A stretch of DNA of 33,008 bases. Source: Roseobacter sp. (GTDB taxonomy: Bacteria; Pseudomonadota; Alphaproteobacteria; Rhodobacterales; Rhodobacteraceae). A model generated the notes under the pieces. That model was not told where the DNA came from. It saw only the letters and a program-made list of their open reading frames with translations, and ran no database searches. Position numbers and translations under genes: made by a program. Below, piece by piece: positions 8,027 through 15,912 of the stretch; the stretch's first letter is position 1; every line of letters starts with the position of its first letter. The stretch spans positions 1-33,008 of the forward strand of contig JAGXHA010000020.1 of the NCBI GenBank assembly GCA_024636475.1, in the 5' to 3' direction.

Positions 8027-8713
8027 ATGGCGATCACGACTTGCGTCTTTGACGCATATGGCACCTTGTTCGACGTGGCCGCCGCGGCACGACAAGCGGC
8101 AACCGAGCCTGACTTTCCAGCACTCAAAGACAGCTGGCCGCAAGTGGCAGAACATTGGCGTGCGAAACAGTTGAACTATTCATGGCTGCGCGCCGTGACC
8201 GGCGCGCATTGTGATTTTTGGGAAGTCACCCAGAACGGGTTGGACTGGGCGCTTGAAAAAACCGGGCACGCAGGTGATGCGGCTTTGCGCGCGAGATTGC
8301 TGGCGCTGTATTGGGAATTGCAGGCCTATCCTGAGGTGCCAAAGATGCTGCAAACGTTGAAACAGAACGGGTTGAATACGGCCATCCTCTCCAACGGCTC
8401 CCCTGCAATGCTGAAAGGTGCGGTCGATTCTGCGGGCATAGGCACAAGCCTTGATGCGCTTTTGTCGGTTGAGAGTGTCGGAATATTCAAGCCCGACCCA
8501 AAGGTATATGATCTGGTCGGCGCACAGTTCGGCTGTGCAAGGGACGAGGTGTTGTTCGTGTCCTCAAACGGCTGGGATGCGGCGGCAGCGACGGGCTATG
8601 GTTTCACCACCGCCTGGGTCAACCGCAGCGGCGAGCCGGTGGACCGATTGCCTTGGGTCCCTGTGCACACCCTCCAAGATCTTACCGGCATCCCTAGCTT
8701 GGCAGGTGCATGA
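8027..8713 (+). CDS. (S)-2-haloacid dehalogenase, type II (HAD superfamily)
   Basis: The protein has 228 residues and every residue of the L-2-haloacid dehalogenase active site is recognisable: nucleophile Asp9 and Thr13 (FDAYGTLFD), Arg45 in RAKQLNYSW, Ser122 and Asn123 in LSNGS, Lys155 (FKPDPKVYD), Tyr161, and Ser179, Asn181, Trp183 and Asp184 in VSSNGWD. The spacing is close to that of Pseudomonas L-DEX. The reaction is hydrolytic dehalogenation of short L-2-haloalkanoates to D-2-hydroxyacids in the cytoplasm. GGGAG precedes the ATG. It opens a tightly coupled run of seven genes: the next gene starts inside its stop codon. Whether haloacids are the physiological substrate is inference. Confidence 0.9.
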   Translation: MAITTCVFDAYGTLFDVAAAARQAATEPDFPALKDSWPQVAEHWRAKQLNYSWLRAVTGAHCDFWEVTQNGLDWALEKTGHAGDAALRARLLALYWELQAYPEVPKMLQTLKQNGLNTAILSNGSPAMLKGAVDSAGIGTSLDALLSVESVGIFKPDPKVYDLVGAQFGCARDEVLFVSSNGWDAAAATGYGFTTAWVNRSGEPVDRLPWVPVHTLQDLTGIPSLAGA

Positions 8714-9537
8714 TGGCCCATTTCACAACCTCTGACGGGCTGGCCCTTTATTACACGGACGAGGGAGAGGGCCTGCCGATCCTTTGTCTTGCGGGGCTTA
8801 CGCGCACCACTGCCGATTTCGACTATGTGACCCCGCACCTAAACGGCAACCGGCTGATCAAGATGGACTATCGCGGGCGGGGGCAATCGGATTTCGACCC
8901 CGATTGGTCGCATTATTCGCCCCCCGTCGAATGTCGCGACGCGCTGGAATTGCTGGCACATCTGGGGCTCGACAAGGTCGCGATCCTTGGCACCTCGCGC
9001 GGGGGGCTGAATGCCATGGGCCTGGCGATGGGGGCAAAAGACTGTTTGCTTGGCGTGGCCTTCAACGATGTGGGGCCATTTATCGACCCACAGGGGCTTG
9101 ATTTCATTATGCAATACATTGGCCACAACCCGGCCGCCAAAACCCACGCAGAGGCCGCAGCGGCCATGCCCCACGTCTTTCCCGAATTTGAAGGCGTGCC
9201 AGACAGCCGCTGGATGGAGGAAACGGTCAAGCATTACGCCCAGACCGACACCGGCCTTGAAATCACCTATGACAAGCACCTGCGCAACGCAGTCGAAAAA
9301 GCCTTTAGCGCGCCCTCTCCTGATCTTTGGCCGTTTTTCGATGCGCTGGAGGGCCTGCCGATCGCCTGCATTCGCGGCATGAATTCCAACTTGCTTAGCG
9401 AAGAGACCCTGACCGAGATGGAAAAGCGCCGCCCTGATATGATCGTCGCTCGGGTGCCGGGGCGCGGGCATATTCCGTTTCTTGATGAACCGGAAGCGGT
9501 GGATGCCCTGCACGAATGGATCGGATTGATGCAATGA
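8710..9537 (+). CDS. Alpha/beta-fold hydrolase
   Basis: This is a 275-residue alpha/beta hydrolase. Strand and loop MDYRGRGQSDFDPD (about 52-65) precedes the nucleophile elbow GTSRGG with Ser96. The catalytic His is in the C-terminal GRGHIPFLDEPEA. The acid is probably an Asp or Glu near residues 225-245. The ATG overlaps the TGA of the dehalogenase gene (ATGATG, so the start could be 8710 or 8713). Its own TGA overlaps the start of the PLP enzyme gene. Translational coupling on both sides implies work in the same pathway, plausibly hydrolysis of an ester, lactone or C-C bond. The substrate is unknown. Confidence 0.85.
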   Translation: MMAHFTTSDGLALYYTDEGEGLPILCLAGLTRTTADFDYVTPHLNGNRLIKMDYRGRGQSDFDPDWSHYSPPVECRDALELLAHLGLDKVAILGTSRGGLNAMGLAMGAKDCLLGVAFNDVGPFIDPQGLDFIMQYIGHNPAAKTHAEAAAAMPHVFPEFEGVPDSRWMEETVKHYAQTDTGLEITYDKHLRNAVEKAFSAPSPDLWPFFDALEGLPIACIRGMNSNLLSEETLTEMEKRRPDMIVARVPGRGHIPFLDEPEAVDALHEWIGLMQ

Positions 9538-10505
9538 ATATCGACATGATCCGCGCGGCTGCCGGCCGCCTGTACGGCCATGCCCGCAAAACACCGCTGC
9601 TGAATTCGCCCTTCATCGACGACATCGCAGGCCGCCGCGTTTGGGTGAAAGCAGAGTGCCTACAACATACCGGCAGCTTCAAGTTTCGCGGGGCCTGGTC
9701 CGCGCTTTCTGCACTTGATCCCGACGCCCGCGCCAAAGGCGTGATCGCGTTTTCCAGTGGCAATCACGCGCAGGGGGTCGCCTATGCGGCCAAACTGCAC
9801 GGGGTGGCGTCGGTGATCGTCATGCCCTCGGACGCGCCGCGCCTGAAGATCGCCAACACCCGCGCGCTTGGGGCCGAAGTGGTGCTATACGACCGCGCCA
9901 CCGAAGATCGTGACGCGATTGGTGCGCAACTGGCGGGGGAGCGTGGCCTTACCCTGATCAAACCTTTTGACGATCCGCAGGTGATCGCGGGCCAGGGCAC
10001 CACAGGTCTTGAACTCGCCCGGCAAGCGGGCGAGCTTGGCATCACAAAAGCCGATGTGATCGTGTGTTGCGGCGGCGGCGGGCTGACCTCGGGCATTGCC
10101 TTGGCGCTTGAGGCTGAAGCCCCCGGCCTGCGCGCCCGTCCCGCAGAACCTGCCGGTTTCGATGATGTGGCAAAATCACTGGCACAAGGCAGCATCGCGC
10201 GCAATCCAGCGCTCGTCGGATCGATATGCGATGCGATTGTCACGCCGCAACCGGGAGACCTGACTTTTCCGATCCTGCAGCGCTTGTGCGGGCCGGGTCT
10301 GGTCGCCACCGATGAGGAGGCTCTGCAGGCCATGGCTCATGCGTTCAACCGTCTGAAACTTGTCGCCGAACCGGGCGGGGCCATCGCCCTTGCCGCCGCC
10401 CTGTTTCGCCGCAACGAGATCGTCGGGGATGATGTTATCGTCACGATCTCGGGTGGGAATGTGGATGCCGATATCTTTGCCCGCGCCCTAAGCACCTTAG
10501 ATTAA
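9534..10505 (+). CDS. PLP-dependent threonine/serine dehydratase family enzyme
   Basis: The protein has 323 residues of the fold-type II PLP family (threonine dehydratase, serine racemase and hydroxyaspartate dehydratase group). The Schiff-base lysine is Lys50 in HTGSFKFRGAW. The substrate-binding loop is SSGNHAQGVAYAA (about 74-86), and the phosphate-binding glycine loop is GGGGLTSG (about 181-188). There is no C-terminal ACT regulatory domain, so it is the catabolic or racemase-like short form. The segment after the glycine loop reads RPAEPAGFDD where most relatives have a VEPE motif. The ATG at 9534 overlaps the preceding TGA (ATGA); an alternative start lies at 9516. It likely deaminates a hydroxy-amino acid produced or used by the surrounding pathway. 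Confidence 0.82.
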   Translation: MNIDMIRAAAGRLYGHARKTPLLNSPFIDDIAGRRVWVKAECLQHTGSFKFRGAWSALSALDPDARAKGVIAFSSGNHAQGVAYAAKLHGVASVIVMPSDAPRLKIANTRALGAEVVLYDRATEDRDAIGAQLAGERGLTLIKPFDDPQVIAGQGTTGLELARQAGELGITKADVIVCCGGGGLTSGIALALEAEAPGLRARPAEPAGFDDVAKSLAQGSIARNPALVGSICDAIVTPQPGDLTFPILQRLCGPGLVATDEEALQAMAHAFNRLKLVAEPGGAIALAAALFRRNEIVGDDVIVTISGGNVDADIFARALSTLD

Positions 10506-10523
10506 ACCATAAAGGAGCCTGAC

Positions 10524-11312
10524 ATGAAGCTTTTCGATACTGGCGACGTCCGCCTGCACTACCGCGTGGATGGCCCCGATGATGGCGCGCCCGTGGTCTT
10601 TGCCAATTCGCTTGGCACCGACTTGCGGCTGTGGGATCCGATCCTGCCGCTCCTGCCCCAAGGTCTGCGGATCATCCGTTTTGACAAACGCGGTCATGGG
10701 CTTTCGACCTGCCCGCCTGCACCCTATTCGATGGGCGCGCTGGTCATGGACACGGAAAAACTGATGGATTTTCTGGAGGTTAAGGATTGCGTCTTTGTCG
10801 GCCTGTCGATTGGTGGCATGATCGCCCAAGGGCTTGCGACCAAGCGGCTTGATCTGATCCGCGCCATGGTACTGTCCAATACCGGAGCAAAGATCGGCAC
10901 CCCGGAAATGTGGGCTGACCGAATCAAGTCTGTGCAGGAAAACGGCATCGAAAGTCTTGCCGATGCCATCATGGAGCGGTGGTTCGCCAAGGAGTTCCGT
11001 GCCACGCCCGAGCTTGAACTGTGGCGCAATATGGTCGTGCGGCAGGAAAATGACGGCTACGCCGGATGCTCTGCCGCGATATCGGGCACTGATTTCTATA
11101 CCACCACGGCGGCGCTGCGCCTGCCCTGTCTGGGGATCGCGGGGGCCGAGGACGGCTCGACGCCGCCAGATCTCGTGCGTGAAACCGTTGATCTGATTCC
11201 GGGATCAAAATTCCATGTGATCCGCAAAACTGGGCACCTGCCCTGTGTCGAAAACCCTGAGGAATATGCGCAGGTTTTGACGGACTTTCTGAAAAGCGTC
11301 GGGCATGTCTGA
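10524..11312 (+). CDS. pcaD: 3-oxoadipate enol-lactonase PcaD
   Basis: This is a 262-residue alpha/beta hydrolase closely following the PcaD pattern: FANSLGTDLRLWD (about 26-38), FDKRGHGLS (about 53-61), nucleophile Ser95 in GLSIGGMIAQG, the acid in IAGAEDGSTPPDLV, and His in KTGHLPCVENPE. It converts 3-oxoadipate enol-lactone to 3-oxoadipate in the protocatechuate branch of the beta-ketoadipate pathway. AAAGGAG lies 7 bases before the ATG, 18 bp after the PLP enzyme gene. pcaC, pcaG, pcaH and pcaQ, which commonly accompany pcaD in roseobacters, are not in the window. Confidence 0.87.
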   Translation: MKLFDTGDVRLHYRVDGPDDGAPVVFANSLGTDLRLWDPILPLLPQGLRIIRFDKRGHGLSTCPPAPYSMGALVMDTEKLMDFLEVKDCVFVGLSIGGMIAQGLATKRLDLIRAMVLSNTGAKIGTPEMWADRIKSVQENGIESLADAIMERWFAKEFRATPELELWRNMVVRQENDGYAGCSAAISGTDFYTTTAALRLPCLGIAGAEDGSTPPDLVRETVDLIPGSKFHVIRKTGHLPCVENPEEYAQVLTDFLKSVGHV

Positions 11313-12015
11313 TATCTTACTCGTCCACGGATCGTGCCACGGCGCTTGGTGCTGGCGCGATCTGATCCCGGCCTTGCATGCCCTTGGCCACAGCCCCCGC
11401 GCGATTGATCTGCCCAGCCATGGCGCAGACCAAACGCCGGTGAATAATGTCACGCTAGAGGCCTATGCCGATGCGGTTCTGGCAGCCTCGACGCCAGAAA
11501 CGGTTGTGCTGGGCCACTCCATGGGCGGGTTTGCAATCAGTGCCGCCGCCCAGAAGAACCCCGGTGCGATGGCTCGGCTGATCTATCTATGCGCCTATGT
11601 GCCGGCCCCGGGCCTGACCTTGGCCGACATGCGCAAGCAAGCCCCAAGCCAGCCCTTGATGCCAGCCGTGCGATTGCTCGAAGATGGCAAAAGCTTTACG
11701 CTTGATCCTACCATGACGCAGGCGCTGTTCTACAATGACTGCCCCGATAAAATCGCGGCATTTGCCAACCCGTTGCTTTGTGCGCAAGCCGTCGCCCCGA
11801 CGACCCAAGCCCTGCCCGACACCAGCCGTGCCGACGCAAAGCCACGCAGTTATATTCGGTGTATGGACGATCGCACCATCCCACCCGCCTATCAGGTTAC
11901 CATGACCAAAGACTGGCCAACCGCCGACGTCTATGAGATGTCCACCGGACATTCGCCTTTCTTTGCGGACCCCGCAGGGCTGGCGCAGATTATTGATACG
12001 ATCCTCAAGAGGTAA
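11305..12015 (+). CDS. Alpha/beta-fold hydrolase, methylesterase/hydroxynitrile-lyase-like
   Basis: This is a 236-residue cap-poor alpha/beta hydrolase of the plant methylesterase / hydroxynitrile lyase / EstC type. The oxyanion segment is LVHGSCHGAWCWRDL (about 6-20), nucleophile Ser72 lies in GHSMGG, the acid Asp is in the YIRCMDDRTIPPAYQ segment, and the catalytic His is in STGHSPFFADP. It starts 8 bases inside pcaD and ends 3 bp before pcaB. The position between pcaD and pcaB suggests it de-esterifies a substrate feeding the beta-ketoadipate steps. That is inference. Confidence 0.83.
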   Translation: MSDILLVHGSCHGAWCWRDLIPALHALGHSPRAIDLPSHGADQTPVNNVTLEAYADAVLAASTPETVVLGHSMGGFAISAAAQKNPGAMARLIYLCAYVPAPGLTLADMRKQAPSQPLMPAVRLLEDGKSFTLDPTMTQALFYNDCPDKIAAFANPLLCAQAVAPTTQALPDTSRADAKPRSYIRCMDDRTIPPAYQVTMTKDWPTADVYEMSTGHSPFFADPAGLAQIIDTILKR

Positions 12016-12018
12016 GCC

Positions 12019-13350
12019 ATGGCCGCAAGCGTTTTTGACAGCCCCCTTTACACGCATCTTTTCGCTACCGGGGATGCTGGCCGTTTGTTTTCCGACACAG
12101 CTGCAATTCGCGCCATGCTTCTGGTCGAGGGCGCGTTGGCCAAGGTTCAAGGTGCCCTTGGGGTGATCCCGGAACTCAGTGCGGCCGCAATCCACCGCGC
12201 ATCGCTAGAGATTCAGGTCGACCCCGGTGCCATCGCCAAGGCCACCGGTGAAAACGGGGTCAGTGTGCCGGGGCTATTGGCGCAATTCCGTGCCGAGATG
12301 CAGGCCCCTGAATTTGCCCAGCATGTGCATTGGGGGCCAACCAGCCAAGATATCATAGACACAGCATTGATGCTGCGGCTGCGTCAGGCGCTGACGCTCG
12401 CCGAGACCGACATCAAGACCATCGTCACCTCTTTAGCTGACGCTGCACAGGAACATAAAACACTTCCCATGCCGGCGCGCACCTACGGGCAGCATGCAAC
12501 ACCAACCACCTGGGGCGCTGTGCTGGCTGAATGGGGGATGCCGCTGATCGACGCGCTGGACGACTTGGAAGCGGTGCGCGCCTCCTCCTTGTTTGTGTCG
12601 CTTTCCGGGGCGGCAGGCACCGCGTCCGCGCTTGGCTCCAAAGCGGCCCAGACCCGCGCGGACCTTGCCAAAGCCTTGGGCTTGAATGACCCGAAACGCA
12701 GCTGGCATGTCGACCGCGGTCCCATCCTGCGCATCGCGGATTGGCAGGGCCGCGTGATGGCCGCGCTTTCACACATGGCCCAAAGTACGATTGGCCTGAC
12801 CATGACAGGGATCGGGGAAATAGCACTTGGGGCGTCTGGCGCATCCTCGACAATGCCGCAAAAGCAGAACCCCGTCGCCCCCTCCGCGATGATCGCCCTT
12901 GGCCATAACTTCACGGGTCAACGCGCAACATTGCAGGCCGCTGCGGCCCATCAGCATCAGCGCGACGGCGGGGCGTGGTTTGCCGAATGGATGGCCGTCC
13001 CGCAGTTGGCCCTTTGCCTGGCATCCGCCTTGCATCACGCCAAAGCGGTGGTTTCGGGTGTGACACCACATCCCGTGCAAATGCAAAGCACGCTGACCGC
13101 AAGCCTTGGGCTGATCCACGCCGAAGCATTAAGCTTTGCGCTGGCCGACCTCATGCCGCGACCCGAAGCACAGAAGGTCACCAAAAAGCTGTGTCGCGAG
13201 GCGCAAGACAAACAAGTGCCTTTGGCCGATCTTGTGGCCGCCGACTATCCTGACCTGCCGCATGATATTTTTGATCCGGCCCGACAAACAGGCCACGCCG
13301 CCACCGAAGCAGAGGCGTTTATCGCCCGCGCACAGGCCCACCGATCTTGA
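12019..13350 (+). CDS. pcaB: 3-carboxy-cis,cis-muconate cycloisomerase PcaB (fumarase/aspartase superfamily)
   Basis: The protein has 443 residues. The superfamily signature SSTMPQKQNP is at 276-285 and the substrate-binding HWGPTSQDIIDT at about 104-115. The ADSL_C-like C-terminal domain follows after residue 360. It lactonises 3-carboxy-cis,cis-muconate to 4-carboxymuconolactone in protocatechuate degradation. AGAGG precedes the ATG. It lies 3 bp after the esterase gene, and its TGA overlaps the TTG start of the MFS gene. Adenylosuccinate lyase is the main alternative, but the length, the signature and the neighbouring pcaD favour PcaB. Confidence 0.88.
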   Translation: MAASVFDSPLYTHLFATGDAGRLFSDTAAIRAMLLVEGALAKVQGALGVIPELSAAAIHRASLEIQVDPGAIAKATGENGVSVPGLLAQFRAEMQAPEFAQHVHWGPTSQDIIDTALMLRLRQALTLAETDIKTIVTSLADAAQEHKTLPMPARTYGQHATPTTWGAVLAEWGMPLIDALDDLEAVRASSLFVSLSGAAGTASALGSKAAQTRADLAKALGLNDPKRSWHVDRGPILRIADWQGRVMAALSHMAQSTIGLTMTGIGEIALGASGASSTMPQKQNPVAPSAMIALGHNFTGQRATLQAAAAHQHQRDGGAWFAEWMAVPQLALCLASALHHAKAVVSGVTPHPVQMQSTLTASLGLIHAEALSFALADLMPRPEAQKVTKKLCREAQDKQVPLADLVAADYPDLPHDIFDPARQTGHAATEAEAFIARAQAHRS

Positions 13351-14558
13351 TCCGCCCTGCGGTTGTATTCATTGTCCTGACCGTGATGATCGACGCCATG
13401 GGGATTGGTCTGATCATCCCCGTCATGCCCGATCTGATCGAAGAGGTCCAAGCGGCCAACCTGTCACGTGCCGCGCTGTGGGGCGGGGTGCTGGCGACAA
13501 CCTTTGCGGTGATGCAGTTTCTGTTCAGCCCGCTGATTGGCGGTCTGTCCGACCGCTTTGGCCGCCGCCCGGTCTTGTTGATCTCGCTGACGGTTATGGC
13601 ACTGGACTATGTCCTCATGGCTTTGGCCGGGTCGATCTGGCTGCTGCTTTTGGGGCGCATTGTCGGGGGGATCTCTGCTGCGACCGGGGCTACCGCCAGT
13701 GCCTATATGGCCGATATCACCGAGCCCAAGGACCGCGCTGCGAATTTCGGGTTGATTGGCGCGGGCTTTGGGATTGGATTTGTTTTGGGACCTGTGGCGG
13801 GGGGTTTTCTGGCCGAATATGGTACCCGTGCGCCGTTTTGGGCCGCTGCGGCTTTGGCCGCGGGTAACGTCGCCTTCGGATGGATCGTGCTGAAGGAAAC
13901 GGTAAAACCGGAAAATCGCCGCCCGGTTTCGTGGCGGCGCGCAAATCCCTTTGGCGCTGTAAAGCAACTGGGCGCATTGCCCGGGATCAGGCGGCTCTTG
14001 CTTGTCTACTTTTTGTACCACCTCGCCTTTGCCGTCTATCCCTCCGTCTGGAGCTATTTCGGCAAGGCCCAATTTGACTGGTCTCCTTCAATGATCGGAG
14101 GATCGCTGGCGCTGTTCGGGCTTGCGATGGCTGTGGTTCAGGCAGGCGTCATCCGCCCGGTGTTGAAACGGTTCGGCGAACGCGGGACCGTGCTTTTTGG
14201 CTATGTGTTCAGCGTGGCAACATTTTTCCTGATCGGGACGGTGACATCTGGGACGGCCATTATGGTGCTGACCCCGATGGCCGCCCTTGCAGGGGTCATC
14301 CCGGCTGCTCTTCAAGGCATCATGTCGCAATCAGTCGCCCAAAACTCTCAGGGCGAGCTTCAGGGGGTTCTGACCTCGGCTTCGGCTTTGGCGATGGTGG
14401 TCGCCCCCTTGGTGATGACCGCAACATTTGCCGCGTTCACTGCCCCGGGAACAGCGATTTATTTCCCCGGAGCACCGTTTTTGTTGTCAATGCTGCTGAC
14501 ATTGGTGGCGATATCCATCTTTGTCAGGTGGCGGAGCCCTGCGGCAAGCATCGCATGA
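13347..14558 (+). CDS. MFS transporter, Tet/TCR-like (DHA1 family)
   Basis: The protein has 403 residues with about 12 hydrophobic segments and is an inner-membrane carrier. The first helix reads FIVLTVMIDAMGIGLIIPVMP. The MFS motif A, GGLSDRFGRRPVLL, sits in the loop between helices 2 and 3 (about 66-79). The start is a TTG whose last two bases are the first two of the pcaB stop (TTGA). I accept it because the family alignment requires helix 1 to be complete; the next ATG would cut into it. Homologues of this type are often labelled tetracycline exporters. In this operon a role in moving the aromatic or haloacid substrate, or a toxic intermediate, is as likely. Confidence 0.83.
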   Translation: MIRPAVVFIVLTVMIDAMGIGLIIPVMPDLIEEVQAANLSRAALWGGVLATTFAVMQFLFSPLIGGLSDRFGRRPVLLISLTVMALDYVLMALAGSIWLLLLGRIVGGISAATGATASAYMADITEPKDRAANFGLIGAGFGIGFVLGPVAGGFLAEYGTRAPFWAAAALAAGNVAFGWIVLKETVKPENRRPVSWRRANPFGAVKQLGALPGIRRLLLVYFLYHLAFAVYPSVWSYFGKAQFDWSPSMIGGSLALFGLAMAVVQAGVIRPVLKRFGERGTVLFGYVFSVATFFLIGTVTSGTAIMVLTPMAALAGVIPAALQGIMSQSVAQNSQGELQGVLTSASALAMVVAPLVMTATFAAFTAPGTAIYFPGAPFLLSMLLTLVAISIFVRWRSPAASIA

Positions 14559-14620
14559 AAATCAGGGTTGGAAAGCATTGTCCCTTGCAAGATCAGCACA
14601 GTGCCGACACCTTGATTAAA

Positions 14621-14665
14621 GCGGGGGCCAGCCCCCGCACCCCCGGGATTTTAAACCATTTGGAA
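14621..14665 (-). repeat. Modular hairpin/AT-box repeat, copy B
   Basis: The stem GCGGGGG (14621-14627) pairs with CCCCCGC (14632-14638) around a 4-base loop, followed by a CCCCCGGG core and an AT-rich box ending TTTGGAA. It sits 62 bp after the MFS stop and 14 bp before the ATG of the enolase-superfamily gene. The purine-rich end of the element therefore directly abuts the ribosome binding site (AGAGGG) of that gene. Confidence 0.75.
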
Positions 14666-14679
14666 AAGAGGGTTTGGCG

Positions 14680-15912
14680 ATGAAATTGCAAGACTTGGAT
14701 GTGATTGTAACAGCCCCTCCGGCGCCTGGATGGGGGGGACGCTATTGGATATTGGTCAAGGTGACGACAGATACCGGCGTTGTCGGCTGGGGCGAATGCT
14801 ATGCATCCTCTGTCGGCCCCGAAGCGATGCGGGCTGTGATCGCAGATGTGTTCGAGCGGCACATGCAGGGGCAAAATCCCGAAGACATCGAGTTAATGTT
14901 CCGCCGCGTCTATTCTTCGGGCTTTACCCAGCGGCCTGATCTGACGGTCATGGGCGCGTTTTCAGGGTTGGAAATCGCCTGTTGGGATATCTTGGGCAAG
15001 GACCGGGACCGGCCCGTTTATGCCTTGATCGGCGGCAAGATGAACGACAAGGTGCGCGCATATACCTATCTCTACCCCCTCCCGCATCATAATATTAGCG
15101 CCTTTTGGACCTCGCCTGAAATGGCGGCGGAATCAGCGCTGGACTGTGTCGCGCGGGGCTATACAGCGATCAAATTTGATCCCGCGGGCCCTTATACGAT
15201 GCGCGGCGGCCATATGCCCGCGATGACGGATATCAGCCAATCCGTTGCTTTCTGCAAAGCCATCCGCGAGGCCGTGGGCACTAAAGCCGATCTGCTGTTT
15301 GGCACACATGGCCAGTTCACCACCGCAGGGGCGATCCGCTTGGGCCAGGCGATCGAGCCCTTTAGCCCGCTATGGTACGAAGAACCGATACCGCCGGATG
15401 CCGTCGAACAGATGGCCACCGTAGCGCGCAGCGTGCGTATTCCTGTCGCTACCGGAGAGCGGCTCAGCACAAAGGCGGAATTCGCCCCTGTGTTGCGCGC
15501 AGGCGCCGCCGCGATCTTACAGCCCGCACTGGGGCGGTCGGGCGGCATTTGGGAAGGCAAGAAAATTGCTGCCATGGCCGAGGTCTATAATGCGCAGGTG
15601 GCGCCGCATCTTTATGCCGGGCCCGTCGAATGGGCTGCGAACATTCATCTGGCTGTCTCGATCCCCAACATCCTGATGTGCGAATGTATTGAGACCCCTT
15701 TCCATGATCAACTGATCAAAGGCACGATCCGCGTACAAGACGGCTTCATAAGTGCGCCGACCGCACCCGGTCTGGGCATTGAAGTAGACGAGGCACTTGC
15801 CCGCGCACATCCCTATGTCGGGTCCGACCTGCATCTGCAAATGCAAGATGCGCCCTGTGATTATGCAAACGGAAATGCGTTCGAGGGCGGTGCGCCACCC
15901 TCAAACGACTAG
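14680..15912 (+). CDS. Enolase-superfamily enzyme (mandelate racemase/galactonate dehydratase-like) with altered metal site
   Basis: The protein has 410 residues: an N-terminal capping domain (about 1-125), a (beta/alpha)7beta barrel (about 126-345) and a C-terminal segment. Barrel motifs are AIKFDPAG (Lys165), FGTHGQF (His210), YEEP (Glu234), ATGER (Glu260), APHLYAGP (His310) and CEC (Glu335). These align with E. coli galactonate dehydratase His185, Glu209, Glu235, His285 and Glu310 at a constant offset of 25. The same offset puts Gly208 where the metal ligand Asp183 sits and Ala283 where the His-Asp dyad Asp258 sits. It is probably a sugar-acid dehydratase or cycloisomerase of an uncharacterised subgroup. 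AGAGGG lies 10 bases before the ATG. The TAG overlaps the convergent E1 gene stop. Confidence 0.82.
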   Translation: MKLQDLDVIVTAPPAPGWGGRYWILVKVTTDTGVVGWGECYASSVGPEAMRAVIADVFERHMQGQNPEDIELMFRRVYSSGFTQRPDLTVMGAFSGLEIACWDILGKDRDRPVYALIGGKMNDKVRAYTYLYPLPHHNISAFWTSPEMAAESALDCVARGYTAIKFDPAGPYTMRGGHMPAMTDISQSVAFCKAIREAVGTKADLLFGTHGQFTTAGAIRLGQAIEPFSPLWYEEPIPPDAVEQMATVARSVRIPVATGERLSTKAEFAPVLRAGAAAILQPALGRSGGIWEGKKIAAMAEVYNAQVAPHLYAGPVEWAANIHLAVSIPNILMCECIETPFHDQLIKGTIRVQDGFISAPTAPGLGIEVDEALARAHPYVGSDLHLQMQDAPCDYANGNAFEGGAPPSND

